Assembly: GCA_903885665.1 (NCBI GenBank)
Contig: CAISJL010000064.1
Span: forward strand, 17,268-81,267
Reading direction: 5' to 3'
DNA: 64,000 bases
Source: an uncultured beta proteobacterium
GTDB taxonomy: Bacteria; Pseudomonadota; Gammaproteobacteria; Burkholderiales; SG8-41
The position numbers were made by a program, and so were the translations under genes. Positions 18,088-27,223 of the stretch are shown here, in pieces. Below the pieces are notes generated by a model that did no database searches, was not told the DNA's origin, and was given only the letters and a program-made list of their open reading frames with translations. Every line of letters starts with the position of its first letter. Position 1 is the stretch's first letter.

Positions 18088-18963
18088 ATGAATCAAATGT
18101 TGCAAGAAGATTTACTCGCCTTAGCATCGAATCGTCAAACCCTGAGTCGGCGCGAGTTTGTGGCCGGCACTATGGCAGCGGGTTTTGCTTTGGCCGTGCA
18201 ACCGGTTGCCGCCCAGACCATGCTGGTGACTGACGCCACAGGTCTGACTGCCGGTATGGTCAGCATTCCCACCAGCGCTGGAGATATTCCCGCTTATAGA
18301 GCGCAGCCCGCCAACGGTAGCAGCTTGGCTACGGTGCTTGTGGTGCAAGAGATTTTTGGCGTGCATGAACATTTGCGTGATGTGTGTCGGCGCTTTGCGA
18401 AATTAGGCTATCAGGCAATCTCGCCCGAGATGTTCTATCGTCAAGGTGATGTCTCAACACTAAAAGACAATAAAGAGATTTTTGATCAGGTCGTGAGTAA
18501 AGTATCCGATCAGCAAGTACTGGCTGATTTGGATGCTACTGTGGCCTGGGCTGGGCAAAACGGCGGCGATGGCAAGCGCTTAGGGATTACGGGTTTTTGT
18601 TGGGGCGGTCGCGTGGTGTGGTTATATGTGGCACACAATAAGCATGTGAAAGCGGGTGTGGCTTGGTATGGGCGACTCGCGGGGCCGGTCAGTGCAATGA
18701 CGCCTAAGCATCCACTCGATGTGGTGGCGCAAATTAACGCCCCGGTGCTTGGTTTGTATGGTGGTGCAGATGCCGGTATCCCACTCACATCTGTGGATCA
18801 AATGAATGCCGCACTCAAGGCGCAAGCTAAGCCTTCAGGCATTCATGTTTATCCTGACGCGCCTCACGCATTTCATGCAGACTATCGTCCGAGCTATCGC
18901 CGGTCAGAAGCAGAAGATGGCTGGCGGCGAGCGACCGAGTGGTTTAAGAAGCATGGTGTTTGA
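18088..18963 (+). CDS. Dienelactone hydrolase family protein, Tat-exported
   Basis: 291 aa alpha/beta hydrolase. Twin-arginine motif SRREFVAG at 20-27 and a hydrophobic stretch ending Val-Ala-Ala-Gln (~43) predict Tat export, unusual for a dienelactone hydrolase. The nucleophile elbow is GFCWGGR (Cys in place of Ser, typical of the family) and the C-terminal His is in PDAPHAFHADYRPSY. Start chosen at 18088 because GGAGGAG immediately precedes it; the longer frame from 18040 is AT-rich repeat. Related enzymes open lactones in chloroaromatic degradation, but the real substrate is unknown. Confidence 0.87.
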   Translation: MNQMLQEDLLALASNRQTLSRREFVAGTMAAGFALAVQPVAAQTMLVTDATGLTAGMVSIPTSAGDIPAYRAQPANGSSLATVLVVQEIFGVHEHLRDVCRRFAKLGYQAISPEMFYRQGDVSTLKDNKEIFDQVVSKVSDQQVLADLDATVAWAGQNGGDGKRLGITGFCWGGRVVWLYVAHNKHVKAGVAWYGRLAGPVSAMTPKHPLDVVAQINAPVLGLYGGADAGIPLTSVDQMNAALKAQAKPSGIHVYPDAPHAFHADYRPSYRRSEAEDGWRRATEWFKKHGV

Positions 18964-19002
18964 TTGAGTAGAGTCTGATCAGACTAGAGCTTAATTGATT
19001 AG

Positions 19003-19055
19003 AAACTATGTGCCTAGGGCAGCCGTTTGGTTTGCCCTAGCTGATCTAATAGTTT
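19003..19055. terminator. Hairpin between convergent genes, possible bidirectional terminator
   Basis: CTAGGGCA (19014-19021) pairs with TGCCCTAG (19033-19040), and an outer AAACTAT (19003-19009) pairs with ATAGTTT (19049-19055). It sits between the converging hydrolase and TauE-like genes. T-runs are weak, so the call rests on position and symmetry. Confidence 0.45.
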
Positions 19056-19085
19056 GAATGTATTGAATATATTCAATAGAGTGCT

Positions 19086-19835
19086 TTAGTGACTTGCTCG
19101 CATCAGCAAGGATGTCCCAGTCAGAATCAGTATGCAACCAATGATGCGAATAATGTGTTCGCGGCTGAGGTTGAGGTGGAGGCGGCTTCCGGTGCGCAAG
19201 CCGAGCACCATGAAGGGCAGCAAGGCTACGGCAGCTAAGACGGAGGCAGGTGAATATAGGCCGGCAATCGCAAACAAAATGATACGTGGCACTGTGGTAA
19301 ACATAAATAACATGGGCATGGTGGCGCGAATTTGGTCGGGGTTAGCGCCGCGGCCATTGAGGTAGAACACGTATATTGGCCCTCCAATCCCGAAGGTCGC
19401 TGATACCGCACCTGCGCACAGTCCGATTGGAGCGCTTACCCAGCGCGGCACACGGATGCCTTGGCCGCGAAAAATTAAATAATAGCCGCCAAACACTAAT
19501 ACCAATATACCGAGGCTGCCCATCAATAATTCAGCGGGGATATAGACAAGGACATAGACGCCACTGAGAGTGCCGATCGCTATGAACGGCAGTAGAGGCA
19601 GGATTTCGCTGCGCATACCTTCGAGACGTAACTGAATGCCCATGCTGAAGGCGGCTACGCATTCAATCATGACCACAAAGGGCACTACAAACTGGATGGG
19701 TAAGAAATGCGCGAGTAATGGCATGGTAATCAATGTGGAACCGAAGCCGGTCAGGCCATAGACCACATAACCCATAAAGACAATTAAAGGCGCGCACAGC
19801 AGAATTTGTGGTTGCAGCAGTTCGGAGATCGGCAT
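19086..19835 (-). CDS. TauE/SafE-family sulfite or organic-anion exporter
   Basis: 249 aa hydrophobic protein with about eight membrane segments in the two-repeat TauE/SafE (DUF81) arrangement; the first repeat has GLTGFGSTLITMPLLAHFLP and the second GLCAGAVSATFGIGGPIYVF, both family signatures. Members export sulfite, sulfoacetate or similar anions. Nothing in the flanks (hydrolase, phosphatase) specifies the substrate. Confidence 0.87.
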   Translation of the reverse strand: MPISELLQPQILLCAPLIVFMGYVVYGLTGFGSTLITMPLLAHFLPIQFVVPFVVMIECVAAFSMGIQLRLEGMRSEILPLLPFIAIGTLSGVYVLVYIPAELLMGSLGILVLVFGGYYLIFRGQGIRVPRWVSAPIGLCAGAVSATFGIGGPIYVFYLNGRGANPDQIRATMPMLFMFTTVPRIILFAIAGLYSPASVLAAVALLPFMVLGLRTGSRLHLNLSREHIIRIIGCILILTGTSLLMRASH

Positions 19836-19931
19836 GGTCTCGAGTATAACCAGTACAATACGCCAGTCTCAAGTCAGGCTGGCGTCATCGAGCAGTCTGA
19901 TTTTGTTTAAGGGTTTAACTAGGAGTCGTGT

Positions 19932-20585
19932 ATGACCCAATTTATTTTAATTCGCCATGGCGAAACCGTATGGAATACCGAGCGGCGGATGCAAGGTCAG
20001 CAGGACAGTCCGTTGACTCCACGCGGGCTATGGCAGGCCGAGCAATTGGGTTTGCGCTTGCAGCAGGAGTCGATTCATGCCCTCTACGCCAGTGATCTGC
20101 CGCGTGCTTATCGCACGGCGCAAGCCATTGCTGATGTGACAGGACATGCGATTGTGATGGATGAGCGTTTGCGTGAGCGGCACTTTGGCGTGTTTGAGGG
20201 GATGACGTATGCTGACATGGTGACAACCCATCCGCAGATTTATCAACAGTTTAAGGCGCGCGACCCCAATTACGCTGTGCCCGGTGGTGAGAGCCCGGCA
20301 GCTTTTGATCAGCGTATTCGCGCCACCTTGGAGGAGATTGGCGCGCGTCACCCTGAGCAAACCGTTGCAATTGTCACTCATGGTTTGGTGCTGGATATTG
20401 CTTACCGCGTGGCGCAAGGCCTAGATTTGGTTGCAGAGCGACCCGTGCCTCTAGTGAATGCCAGCTTGAATTGGTTCGACTGGGATGGCGAGCGGTGGCA
20501 CGCTGGTCGCTGGGGCGACGCTGATCATTTGGGGCCAGACGGTGTGACTATTCATCAGCCAGGTAGTTTTATGCGGGAGGCTTAA
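19932..20585 (+). CDS. Histidine phosphatase family protein (GpmB-like)
   Basis: 217 aa. Catalytic Arg8-His9-Gly10 in LIRHGETVWN, Glu in RERHFGVFEG, and the second His in VTHGLVLDI. The family includes phosphoglycerate mutases and broad phosphatases such as CobC; sequence alone does not settle the substrate. AGGAG precedes the ATG. It starts a run of same-strand genes that reaches hrpA, but a 128-bp gap follows it. Confidence 0.87.
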   Translation: MTQFILIRHGETVWNTERRMQGQQDSPLTPRGLWQAEQLGLRLQQESIHALYASDLPRAYRTAQAIADVTGHAIVMDERLRERHFGVFEGMTYADMVTTHPQIYQQFKARDPNYAVPGGESPAAFDQRIRATLEEIGARHPEQTVAIVTHGLVLDIAYRVAQGLDLVAERPVPLVNASLNWFDWDGERWHAGRWGDADHLGPDGVTIHQPGSFMREA

Positions 20586-20713
20586 TGGCTGAGATGAACT
20601 GTCGAGGCAGGTCGTCTGGCGGGGCTGCAAAGGTCTGGGTGTGCCGTTTAAAAAACCATTTAATATCAGGTAGTTATGAACTCTTATACGGATTGCGCTA
20701 ACAACGCTTGACG

Positions 20714-21361
20714 ATGAACGCGACTCAATCGATTCCCGTGGTGTTGATTCACGGTCTGTGGATGCGCACCTGGTGGCTGGGTGTATTAGCGTGGCGTCTG
20801 CGTTGTCGTGGTTTGGTTGTGCATTTATGGCGATATCAAAGTTGGCGTGCTCGTTTAGACGATAGTGCTGCACAGTTGGCGGCGTATTGCCAAGAGTTAG
20901 GCGTGCCTGCAGTGCATATCGTTGGCCATAGCTTGGGTGGCTTAGTGGCCGTGACCATGCTTGCCAAACACCCCAGTATTCAGTGCCCGCGATTGGTGAT
21001 GATCGGCTCACCCTATGGGGGTAGTTGTTCAGCTCAGGCCTTGATGCAATGGCCGGGTGGGGGTTGGTGTTTGGGGCGCAGTATTCGCGAGTGGCTATCG
21101 CAGACTCCGCCGCTACTCCGCAGTCAGACGCAGCTTGGTGTGATTAGTGGCGTATGGGGCGTTGGTCTAGGCCGTCTGTTGGCGCCGAACTTGAGTCAAC
21201 CCCATGATGGTGTGGTGAGCTTAGAGGAGACACGTGTAGTGGGCGCTCAGGATACGTTTCAGCATGCATCGAGTCATATGAGTTTAATATTTTCAGCACC
21301 TGTGGCTCAGCAATGCGCTAATTTTCTAGAGCATGGGGTGTTTGCCCCGGTAGTGACTTGA
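20714..21361 (+). CDS. Alpha/beta hydrolase, lipase-like
   Basis: 215 aa from the ATG (a TTG two codons upstream also fits). Oxyanion-hole motif LIHGLWMRTWW and nucleophile elbow Gly-His-Ser-Leu-Gly-Gly at about 77-82, then IGSPYGGS, resemble triacylglycerol lipase or esterase-like proteins. No signal peptide. Its TGA overlaps the next ATG (TGATG), so it is coupled to the lipoprotein peptidase downstream. Confidence 0.82.
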   Translation: MNATQSIPVVLIHGLWMRTWWLGVLAWRLRCRGLVVHLWRYQSWRARLDDSAAQLAAYCQELGVPAVHIVGHSLGGLVAVTMLAKHPSIQCPRLVMIGSPYGGSCSAQALMQWPGGGWCLGRSIREWLSQTPPLLRSQTQLGVISGVWGVGLGRLLAPNLSQPHDGVVSLEETRVVGAQDTFQHASSHMSLIFSAPVAQQCANFLEHGVFAPVVT

Positions 21362-22431
21362 TGCGTGACTGCTTGATCCACGCAATCCGTAGAATAGCCC
21401 TAGTGCTAGTGTTTGCTAGTCAATGGGGCTGCGCTTCCTGGTCTTATTACGGTCAGGCCGTAGTGGGTCAAGCCGAGTTATGGCAACGTCAATCACCGAT
21501 TGCTACGGTGATGCGCGACCCGCAAACTTCGCCCGCCTTGCGGGCGCGTCTGCAACAGGCTCAGCAGATTCGGGATTTTGCTGTACGTGAACTCGGTTTG
21601 CCAGACAATCAAAGTTATCGGCGTTATGCTGATCTAGGTCGACCCTTTGTGGTGTGGACAGTGTTTGCGGCCCCTCCCTTATCCCTAAGCCCGCGCCAGT
21701 GGTGTTATCCGATTGCCGGTTGTGTCGGTTACCGCGGTTTCTTTACGGCGGATAGCGCGCGTGCCTTTGCCGAAGAATTGCGGCAAGCAGGTGATGATGT
21801 GTATGTCGCGGGGGTGCCGGCCTATTCAACATTGGGTTGGTTGGCTGATCCGTTATTAAACACGTTTATTGATTATCCAAAGTCAGAGTTAGCGCGTTTG
21901 TTATTCCATGAGCTAGCGCATCAGTTGATTTACCTTCGAGATGACTCTGGTTTTAATGAATCGTTTGCGACTGTGGTTGAGACCGTGGGTGTGGCGCGGT
22001 GGTTAGCGGATCAAGCCAATCCTCAGCTCGAGGCGCAAGCGCTAGCGTTGACCCAAGCGCGTCGTCGTTTTCAAGATGAAATGACCAATACCCGCATCCT
22101 ACTAGAGCAAATTTATACAAGCACCGCAGCTGACAGTGAGCAATTAACGCAAAAAGCACAAGTGCTCAAGGCTGTGCAAGAGCGCTATCGCCTTCAACAG
22201 GTAGTAGCGGCCAGACCGAATGCCGAGCATTGGTTTAGACAACCGCTGGGCAACGCGCATTTTGTGGCAGTCACGATGTATCATCAACAAGTCTCGGCCT
22301 TCAATGCCTTGCTGGTGAATCACCAAGGGGATTTGGAACGCTTTTATCAAGCAGTACGCGAGCTCGCCCAATTGCCACTAGGGGAACGTTTGCAGCGCCT
22401 CACCGCATTGCGTGAGCAACACCATGAGTAG
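21361..22431 (+). CDS. Putative zinc aminopeptidase, lipoprotein (COG4324-like)
   Basis: 356 aa. Hydrophobic N-terminus followed by a lipobox-like Ser-Gln-Trp-Gly-Cys, so it may be a lipoprotein. The zinc site His183-Glu-x-x-His187 (HELAHQ) is followed by GFNESFATVVETVGV, which supplies the third ligand glutamate. The arrangement matches the predicted aminopeptidase family of Gram-negative bacteria. The start overlaps the upstream hydrolase stop, and its end overlaps the hrpA start by 8 bp. Confidence 0.82.
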   Translation: MRDCLIHAIRRIALVLVFASQWGCASWSYYGQAVVGQAELWQRQSPIATVMRDPQTSPALRARLQQAQQIRDFAVRELGLPDNQSYRRYADLGRPFVVWTVFAAPPLSLSPRQWCYPIAGCVGYRGFFTADSARAFAEELRQAGDDVYVAGVPAYSTLGWLADPLLNTFIDYPKSELARLLFHELAHQLIYLRDDSGFNESFATVVETVGVARWLADQANPQLEAQALALTQARRRFQDEMTNTRILLEQIYTSTAADSEQLTQKAQVLKAVQERYRLQQVVAARPNAEHWFRQPLGNAHFVAVTMYHQQVSAFNALLVNHQGDLERFYQAVRELAQLPLGERLQRLTALREQHHE

Positions 22432-25400
22432 AAACTCACGCCCTAGAGCACCGACTCAGCGCAGCGCTCTAGATATCGAACAGCGTCTGCGGAATCGACC
22501 GCCGATTGTCTACCCCGATGAACTGCCTGTGGTGGCGCGGCGCCAAGATATTGCGGAGGCCATTCGGACTCATCCGGTAGTGATCGTGTGTGGTGAGACT
22601 GGTTCGGGTAAGACCACGCAGTTGCCCAAAATTTGTCTGGAGTTGGGGCGGGGTGTGCGAGGCCTGATTGGGCATACGCAACCGCGACGCATAGCAGCGC
22701 GCACAGTGGCGGCGCGGATTGCCCAAGAATTAAACAGTCCTTTGGGGCAAGCCGTTGGATATAAAGTGCGCTTTGCCGATCAGCTATCGGTGCAGACCTA
22801 CATTAAGTTGATGACTGATGGGATCTTGTTGGCAGAGACCCAAGGTGATCCACTGTTACAAGCCTACGACACCTTAATTATTGATGAGGCGCATGAGCGC
22901 AGTTTAAATATTGACTTTCTGTTGGGCTACTTGCAAAGAGTATTAGCTCAGCGCGATGATTTGAAAGTGATTGTCACCTCAGCCACCATTGATGCGAGCC
23001 GCTTTGCGCAACACTTCTCGCACCAAGGCAAACCTGCGCCCGTGATTGAAGTCTCAGGCCGTACCTATCCAGTGGAGGTTCGCTATCAGCCCTTGGGTGA
23101 TGATCAGAGTAAAGATAAGGAGAAAGATAAAGATAAAGATAAAGAAGAGGACGAGGACGAGGATTTAGAGAGTGCTACGGTAGCAGCAGTGTGTGGTTTG
23201 TGGCGCGAGCGTAGTGATGGCGATGTATTGGTGTTCTTGCCTGGTGAACGTGAGATTCGGGATTTGGCTGAAGCCTTGCGCATTGTGGTGAATCAAGGCT
23301 TAACGCTTAAAGGCGCGGAGATTTTGCCACTCTACGCTCGGTTATCGTTTGAGCAGCAATCTCGAGTATTTAAATCTAGCGGTGCGCGGCGCATCGTATT
23401 AGCCACTAATGTGGCTGAAACATCGCTTACAGTGCCAGGTATTCGTTATGTGGTCGATGCCGGTCTGGCGCGTGTGAATCGCTATAGTTATCGTAATAAG
23501 GTTGAGCAGTTACAAATTGAAAAAATTGCGCGCGCTTCCGCAGACCAACGCGCAGGACGTTGCGGTCGTCTGGGTGCAGGGATTGCGATTCGTTTATATG
23601 CTGAGGCTGATTATTTAGCGCGTCCGCAGTACACGGATCCGGAGATACTGCGATCCTCTCTTGCGCATGTGATTTTAAGAATGAAGGCGCTAGGCATAGG
23701 TGAGGTAGAGAGCTTCCCATTTCTAGAGGCGCCAACGCCGCGAATGATAGCCGATGGTTATCAGCTGTTAGCTGAGTTAGGTGCGATTAATAAAGCACAG
23801 AAACTGACCGCCGTAGGTTGGCAATTAGCGAAGTTTCCGATTGACCCGCGGTTAGCGCGGATGATTATTGCGGCTCACAAAGAGTCGTGCTTGGCAGAAG
23901 TTTTGGTAATTACCGCAGCGTTGTCGATTCAAGATCCGCGAGAGCGCCCCTATGAGCACACCGAAGCGGCTGATCGTGCGCATGCCCAGTTTGCGGAGGA
24001 TAAGTCTGATTTTTTAAGCTATTTGAAAATATGGCAATTTTTTAATCAAGCCAATGCCGAGCGCCAATCTCAGCGTCAGTTGTCACAAGTGCTGGCTTCG
24101 GCGTTTTTGTCGCAACGCCGCTTGCGGGAGTGGCGTGATGTGCATTCGCAATTGCAAACGCTGATCGCAGAGATGGATATGACGGTGAATACGCTTGCGG
24201 CCAAGCCAGAGCAAATCCATCGCGCACTATTGGCGGGCTTGTTAGGGAATATTGGGTTAAAAAGTGAAGAAGGTGATTATCTCGGGGCGCGGGGTATTCA
24301 TTTTATTGTTTTTCCAGGCTCAGGTTTACGCCGCGCCCAACCCAAGTGGGTGATGGCTGGTGAACTAGTAGAGACTACACGTTTGTATGCGCGGGTTGCT
24401 GCGCGGATTGAACCCGAGTGGATAGAGCCATTGGCGCGCGACTTAGTGGATCGTCATTACTTTGATCCGCACTGGGAGTCTGAACGTGCGATGGTCACCG
24501 CGTTTGAGCGAGTCACCCTCTACGGGTTGACGATTATCGCTAAACGTCGAGTGCACTTTGGTGCTGTCAATCCACAGCAGGCTCGGGAGATATTTATTCG
24601 AAGTGCATTAGTTGCAGGCGACTATAAAACCAGTGCCGAATTTATTCAATACAATCAGCAATTAATTACAGCGGTTCAAGAGTTAGAGCACAAAGCGCGT
24701 AAGCGTGATGTTTTGGTCAGTGATGAAGTAATATTTGCCTTCTATGATGCGTTGGTGCCGCAGGATATTGTCAATGGCGCGGGCTTTGAGCGTTGGCGCC
24801 GTGAGGTAGAGGCACGTGATGCGGCGCATTTGAAATTGACGCGTGAGTATTTGATGCTTCATGCCGCCGAAACAATCACAGAGACGCAGTTTCCAGATGT
24901 GCTGCGGGTGGGTGAGTTTGATGTACGGCTACGTTATCGCTTCGATCCAGGTCATGTGCTCGATGGCATTACTGCTACCATCCCCCTCGCCTTGCTGAAT
25001 AAATTACCGGCAGCCCCACTAGAGTGGTTAGTGCCTGGGATGATTCGCGATAAAGTGGCCTATGCGTTTAAGTCGCTACCTAAGCAATGGCGTCGTCATC
25101 TAACGCCTGGCACAGAACATGTCACACGATTCTTAGAGACAGAGGGTGCTGCTCACGGATTGCTCAGTGAAGCGATTGCCCGTTATGCATCACGTGCGTC
25201 AGCAACGCCACTTGTCCCTGCGCAAGCTGCAGCGATTGATTATCCATTACATTTGCGTTGCCATTATCAGGTCGTTGATGAAGCAGGTGCAGAGTTGGCG
25301 GCAGGACGAGATTTGTATGCTCTGCAGCAGCAGTTAGGAGAGGCTGCACAACTCACCTTTAGTGATACGAGTACAGGTCTTGAGCGCCAAAACATTCGCG

Positions 25401-26260
25401 CTTGGGATTTTGGCGATTTGCCCGAGAGCATAACGTTTACCCGTGCTGGTCGTCAGGTCATTGGTTATCCTGCGTTGGTCGATGCAGAAGACAGTGTTGA
25501 GATTCGATTATTTGATGTCTTGATCAGCGCTGATCAGGCCATGCGTTCAGGGGTATTGCGCTTGATGCGCTTAGCACTAAAAGAACAGATGCGGCAATTA
25601 GATAAATCACTCAAAGGTATCGATCAAGCTGCTTTGCAATTACGGGCCTTGATCAATCCGGATGTATTGCGTGCGGATTTAATTGCAGCGATTTGTGACC
25701 GCGCATTCATTGGTGAGGATCCGCTACCCCGTGAGGCTAAATCGTTTGAAGCGCAAATCAAGCGTGCGCGTACGCGCTTGCCGGCGGTTAGTGAAGCAGC
25801 ATGCCGAATCGTGAGCAGTGTTGCCGATGTACAGCATCAACTAGCGCTGGCCTTGGGTGCGGCTACAGGGTCGCTGGCGCGTCCCGCGAATAATATTCGG
25901 CAACAATTACAGCATTTAATTTATCCGGGGTTTCTCACTCAAACACCCTGGCCACAGCTCAGTCATATCACGCGTTATCTGCAGGCGATGCGTATGCGCT
26001 TGTCTAAATATCCGGCAAATATCGAGCGCGACGCCAAGCATACGGCGAGTATTGCGGAAGTATGGAATCGTTATGATATGCGTCGCGACCAGCAAGCGCG
26101 TGCTGGCATTGAGGATCCGCGGATGATCGAGTATCGCTGGCAGATTGAGGAATTGCGTGTTTCGTTATACGCGCAAGAGCTGCGCACCCCTTATCCGGTA
26201 TCGTACAAGCGTTTGGATAAGTTGTGGCAGACGATGGTGCAGTCGGTGGTAACCAAGTAG
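22424..26260 (+). CDS. hrpA: ATP-dependent RNA helicase HrpA
   Basis: 1278 aa DEAH-box helicase close to the length of E. coli HrpA (1300 aa). Motifs: I GETGSGKTTQLPK, II DEAHERS, III SATID, VI QRAGRCGR, followed by HA2/OB domains and the long C-terminal HrpA-type region. It unwinds RNA, rescues stalled ribosomes and affects mRNA processing. Residues about 225-247, between the two RecA-like lobes, form a Lys-Asp then Glu-Asp repeat built on AAAGAT DNA repeats. A GTG 12 bp earlier could be the start, but ATG 22424 is preferred. Confidence 0.93.
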   Translation: MSRNSRPRAPTQRSALDIEQRLRNRPPIVYPDELPVVARRQDIAEAIRTHPVVIVCGETGSGKTTQLPKICLELGRGVRGLIGHTQPRRIAARTVAARIAQELNSPLGQAVGYKVRFADQLSVQTYIKLMTDGILLAETQGDPLLQAYDTLIIDEAHERSLNIDFLLGYLQRVLAQRDDLKVIVTSATIDASRFAQHFSHQGKPAPVIEVSGRTYPVEVRYQPLGDDQSKDKEKDKDKDKEEDEDEDLESATVAAVCGLWRERSDGDVLVFLPGEREIRDLAEALRIVVNQGLTLKGAEILPLYARLSFEQQSRVFKSSGARRIVLATNVAETSLTVPGIRYVVDAGLARVNRYSYRNKVEQLQIEKIARASADQRAGRCGRLGAGIAIRLYAEADYLARPQYTDPEILRSSLAHVILRMKALGIGEVESFPFLEAPTPRMIADGYQLLAELGAINKAQKLTAVGWQLAKFPIDPRLARMIIAAHKESCLAEVLVITAALSIQDPRERPYEHTEAADRAHAQFAEDKSDFLSYLKIWQFFNQANAERQSQRQLSQVLASAFLSQRRLREWRDVHSQLQTLIAEMDMTVNTLAAKPEQIHRALLAGLLGNIGLKSEEGDYLGARGIHFIVFPGSGLRRAQPKWVMAGELVETTRLYARVAARIEPEWIEPLARDLVDRHYFDPHWESERAMVTAFERVTLYGLTIIAKRRVHFGAVNPQQAREIFIRSALVAGDYKTSAEFIQYNQQLITAVQELEHKARKRDVLVSDEVIFAFYDALVPQDIVNGAGFERWRREVEARDAAHLKLTREYLMLHAAETITETQFPDVLRVGEFDVRLRYRFDPGHVLDGITATIPLALLNKLPAAPLEWLVPGMIRDKVAYAFKSLPKQWRRHLTPGTEHVTRFLETEGAAHGLLSEAIARYASRASATPLVPAQAAAIDYPLHLRCHYQVVDEAGAELAAGRDLYALQQQLGEAAQLTFSDTSTGLERQNIRAWDFGDLPESITFTRAGRQVIGYPALVDAEDSVEIRLFDVLISADQAMRSGVLRLMRLALKEQMRQLDKSLKGIDQAALQLRALINPDVLRADLIAAICDRAFIGEDPLPREAKSFEAQIKRARTRLPAVSEAACRIVSSVADVQHQLALALGAATGSLARPANNIRQQLQHLIYPGFLTQTPWPQLSHITRYLQAMRMRLSKYPANIERDAKHTASIAEVWNRYDMRRDQQARAGIEDPRMIEYRWQIEELRVSLYAQELRTPYPVSYKRLDKLWQTMVQSVVTK

Positions 26261-26287
26261 ACACGACTGCGTGGGCTAGCCGTGTCT
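26259..26287 (+). terminator. Weak hairpin after hrpA
   Basis: AGACACG (26259-26265) pairs with CGTGTCT (26281-26287) across a 15-nt loop, starting at the hrpA stop and lying between convergent genes. There is no U-run. Confidence 0.3.
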
Positions 26288-26311
26288 GAGGAGTGCTAAG
26301 GCTTAAAAACT

Positions 26312-27100
26312 TTAAGTGCTGCGACGTGCAATGAAGTCCAAAGCGACTGCGGCAGTGCGATCAGGATCAGTGCCGGCTGCGTGATAGCCATCGATCGGTA
26401 GAATAGCTAATTCTGAATGGGGTATGGTTTTTTGCCAACTTTCAAATATGCCACGACCACGGCGTGCAGTATCAGTGCCAATGACTAATACAGGGCATTG
26501 GATTTTTTTGATGTCTTCCCGAATATCAATACCGCTGACCCAGCGCATGTAGGCATATACAGTAGACATTGGGGTGCGACCCATCATGTCAGACCACCAA
26601 TCAATGCCGGCTTGGGGCATGCTGCTACCCATACGCTCGCGTTGTGTGCGTAGTGCCCAACTGCGCACGCCATCTCGTTCCATCTCGGGAATCCAACCGT
26701 CAGCATTCGGTGGTGTGACCGGTGAGCAAGATACAGTGATCGTGTTCACGAGTTCGGGATGCTGAGCAGCGAGCGATAGCACACTAATGCCCCCACTTTT
26801 ACCGCCAACCACGTGCACGCGACCATTGCCAATCGATTTAATAATAGCAACTAGATCAGCAACATAGCGGGCAGTGTCTAGAGGGTAATCTTTAGGTACT
26901 GGGGTGGATTGACCAAACCCGCGTTGATCAATACGAATCATGCGGTAGCGTCTGGAAAAGTGGGGCACCCAAGCTCGCCAAGCTTCGGTGCACTCAGTAA
27001 AGCCGTGCACAAATAAGACTGTTTCTGGATTGGTCCAGGCGTCGGTATGATCATCAATAATGTAATTAAGTTTGCAATCAGGTAGATCAAGAGTTGGCAT
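26312..27100 (-). CDS. Alpha/beta hydrolase
   Basis: 262 aa, no signal peptide. Oxyanion region LFVHGFTECTEAWRAW, DQRGFGQS strand and a nucleophile elbow Gly-Gly-Lys-Ser-Gly-Gly place it with the haloperoxidase/3-oxoadipate enol-lactonase-like group; the final histidine is in DGYHAAG. It lies 123 bp downstream of a Bug receptor on the same strand and could process the ligand or a derived ester, which is only inference. Confidence 0.83.
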   Translation of the reverse strand: MPTLDLPDCKLNYIIDDHTDAWTNPETVLFVHGFTECTEAWRAWVPHFSRRYRMIRIDQRGFGQSTPVPKDYPLDTARYVADLVAIIKSIGNGRVHVVGGKSGGISVLSLAAQHPELVNTITVSCSPVTPPNADGWIPEMERDGVRSWALRTQRERMGSSMPQAGIDWWSDMMGRTPMSTVYAYMRWVSGIDIREDIKKIQCPVLVIGTDTARRGRGIFESWQKTIPHSELAILPIDGYHAAGTDPDRTAAVALDFIARRST

Positions 27101-27223
27101 ACAATTCCTTAGGGATTGGTGAGTTTGGTAAGCGATTGATGAGATTAGTAAGTGATTGATATCTTGAAGAATGAATAGGTAATAGAGAGTAATAAAGTAG
27201 ATGAATGGTGTGGCAATTTAGTG

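Noticed and set aside
18961-18990. Perfect palindrome AGTCTGATCAGACT as an operator
   Set aside because: It is in a convergent region with no promoter nearby, so more probably part of the terminator zone.
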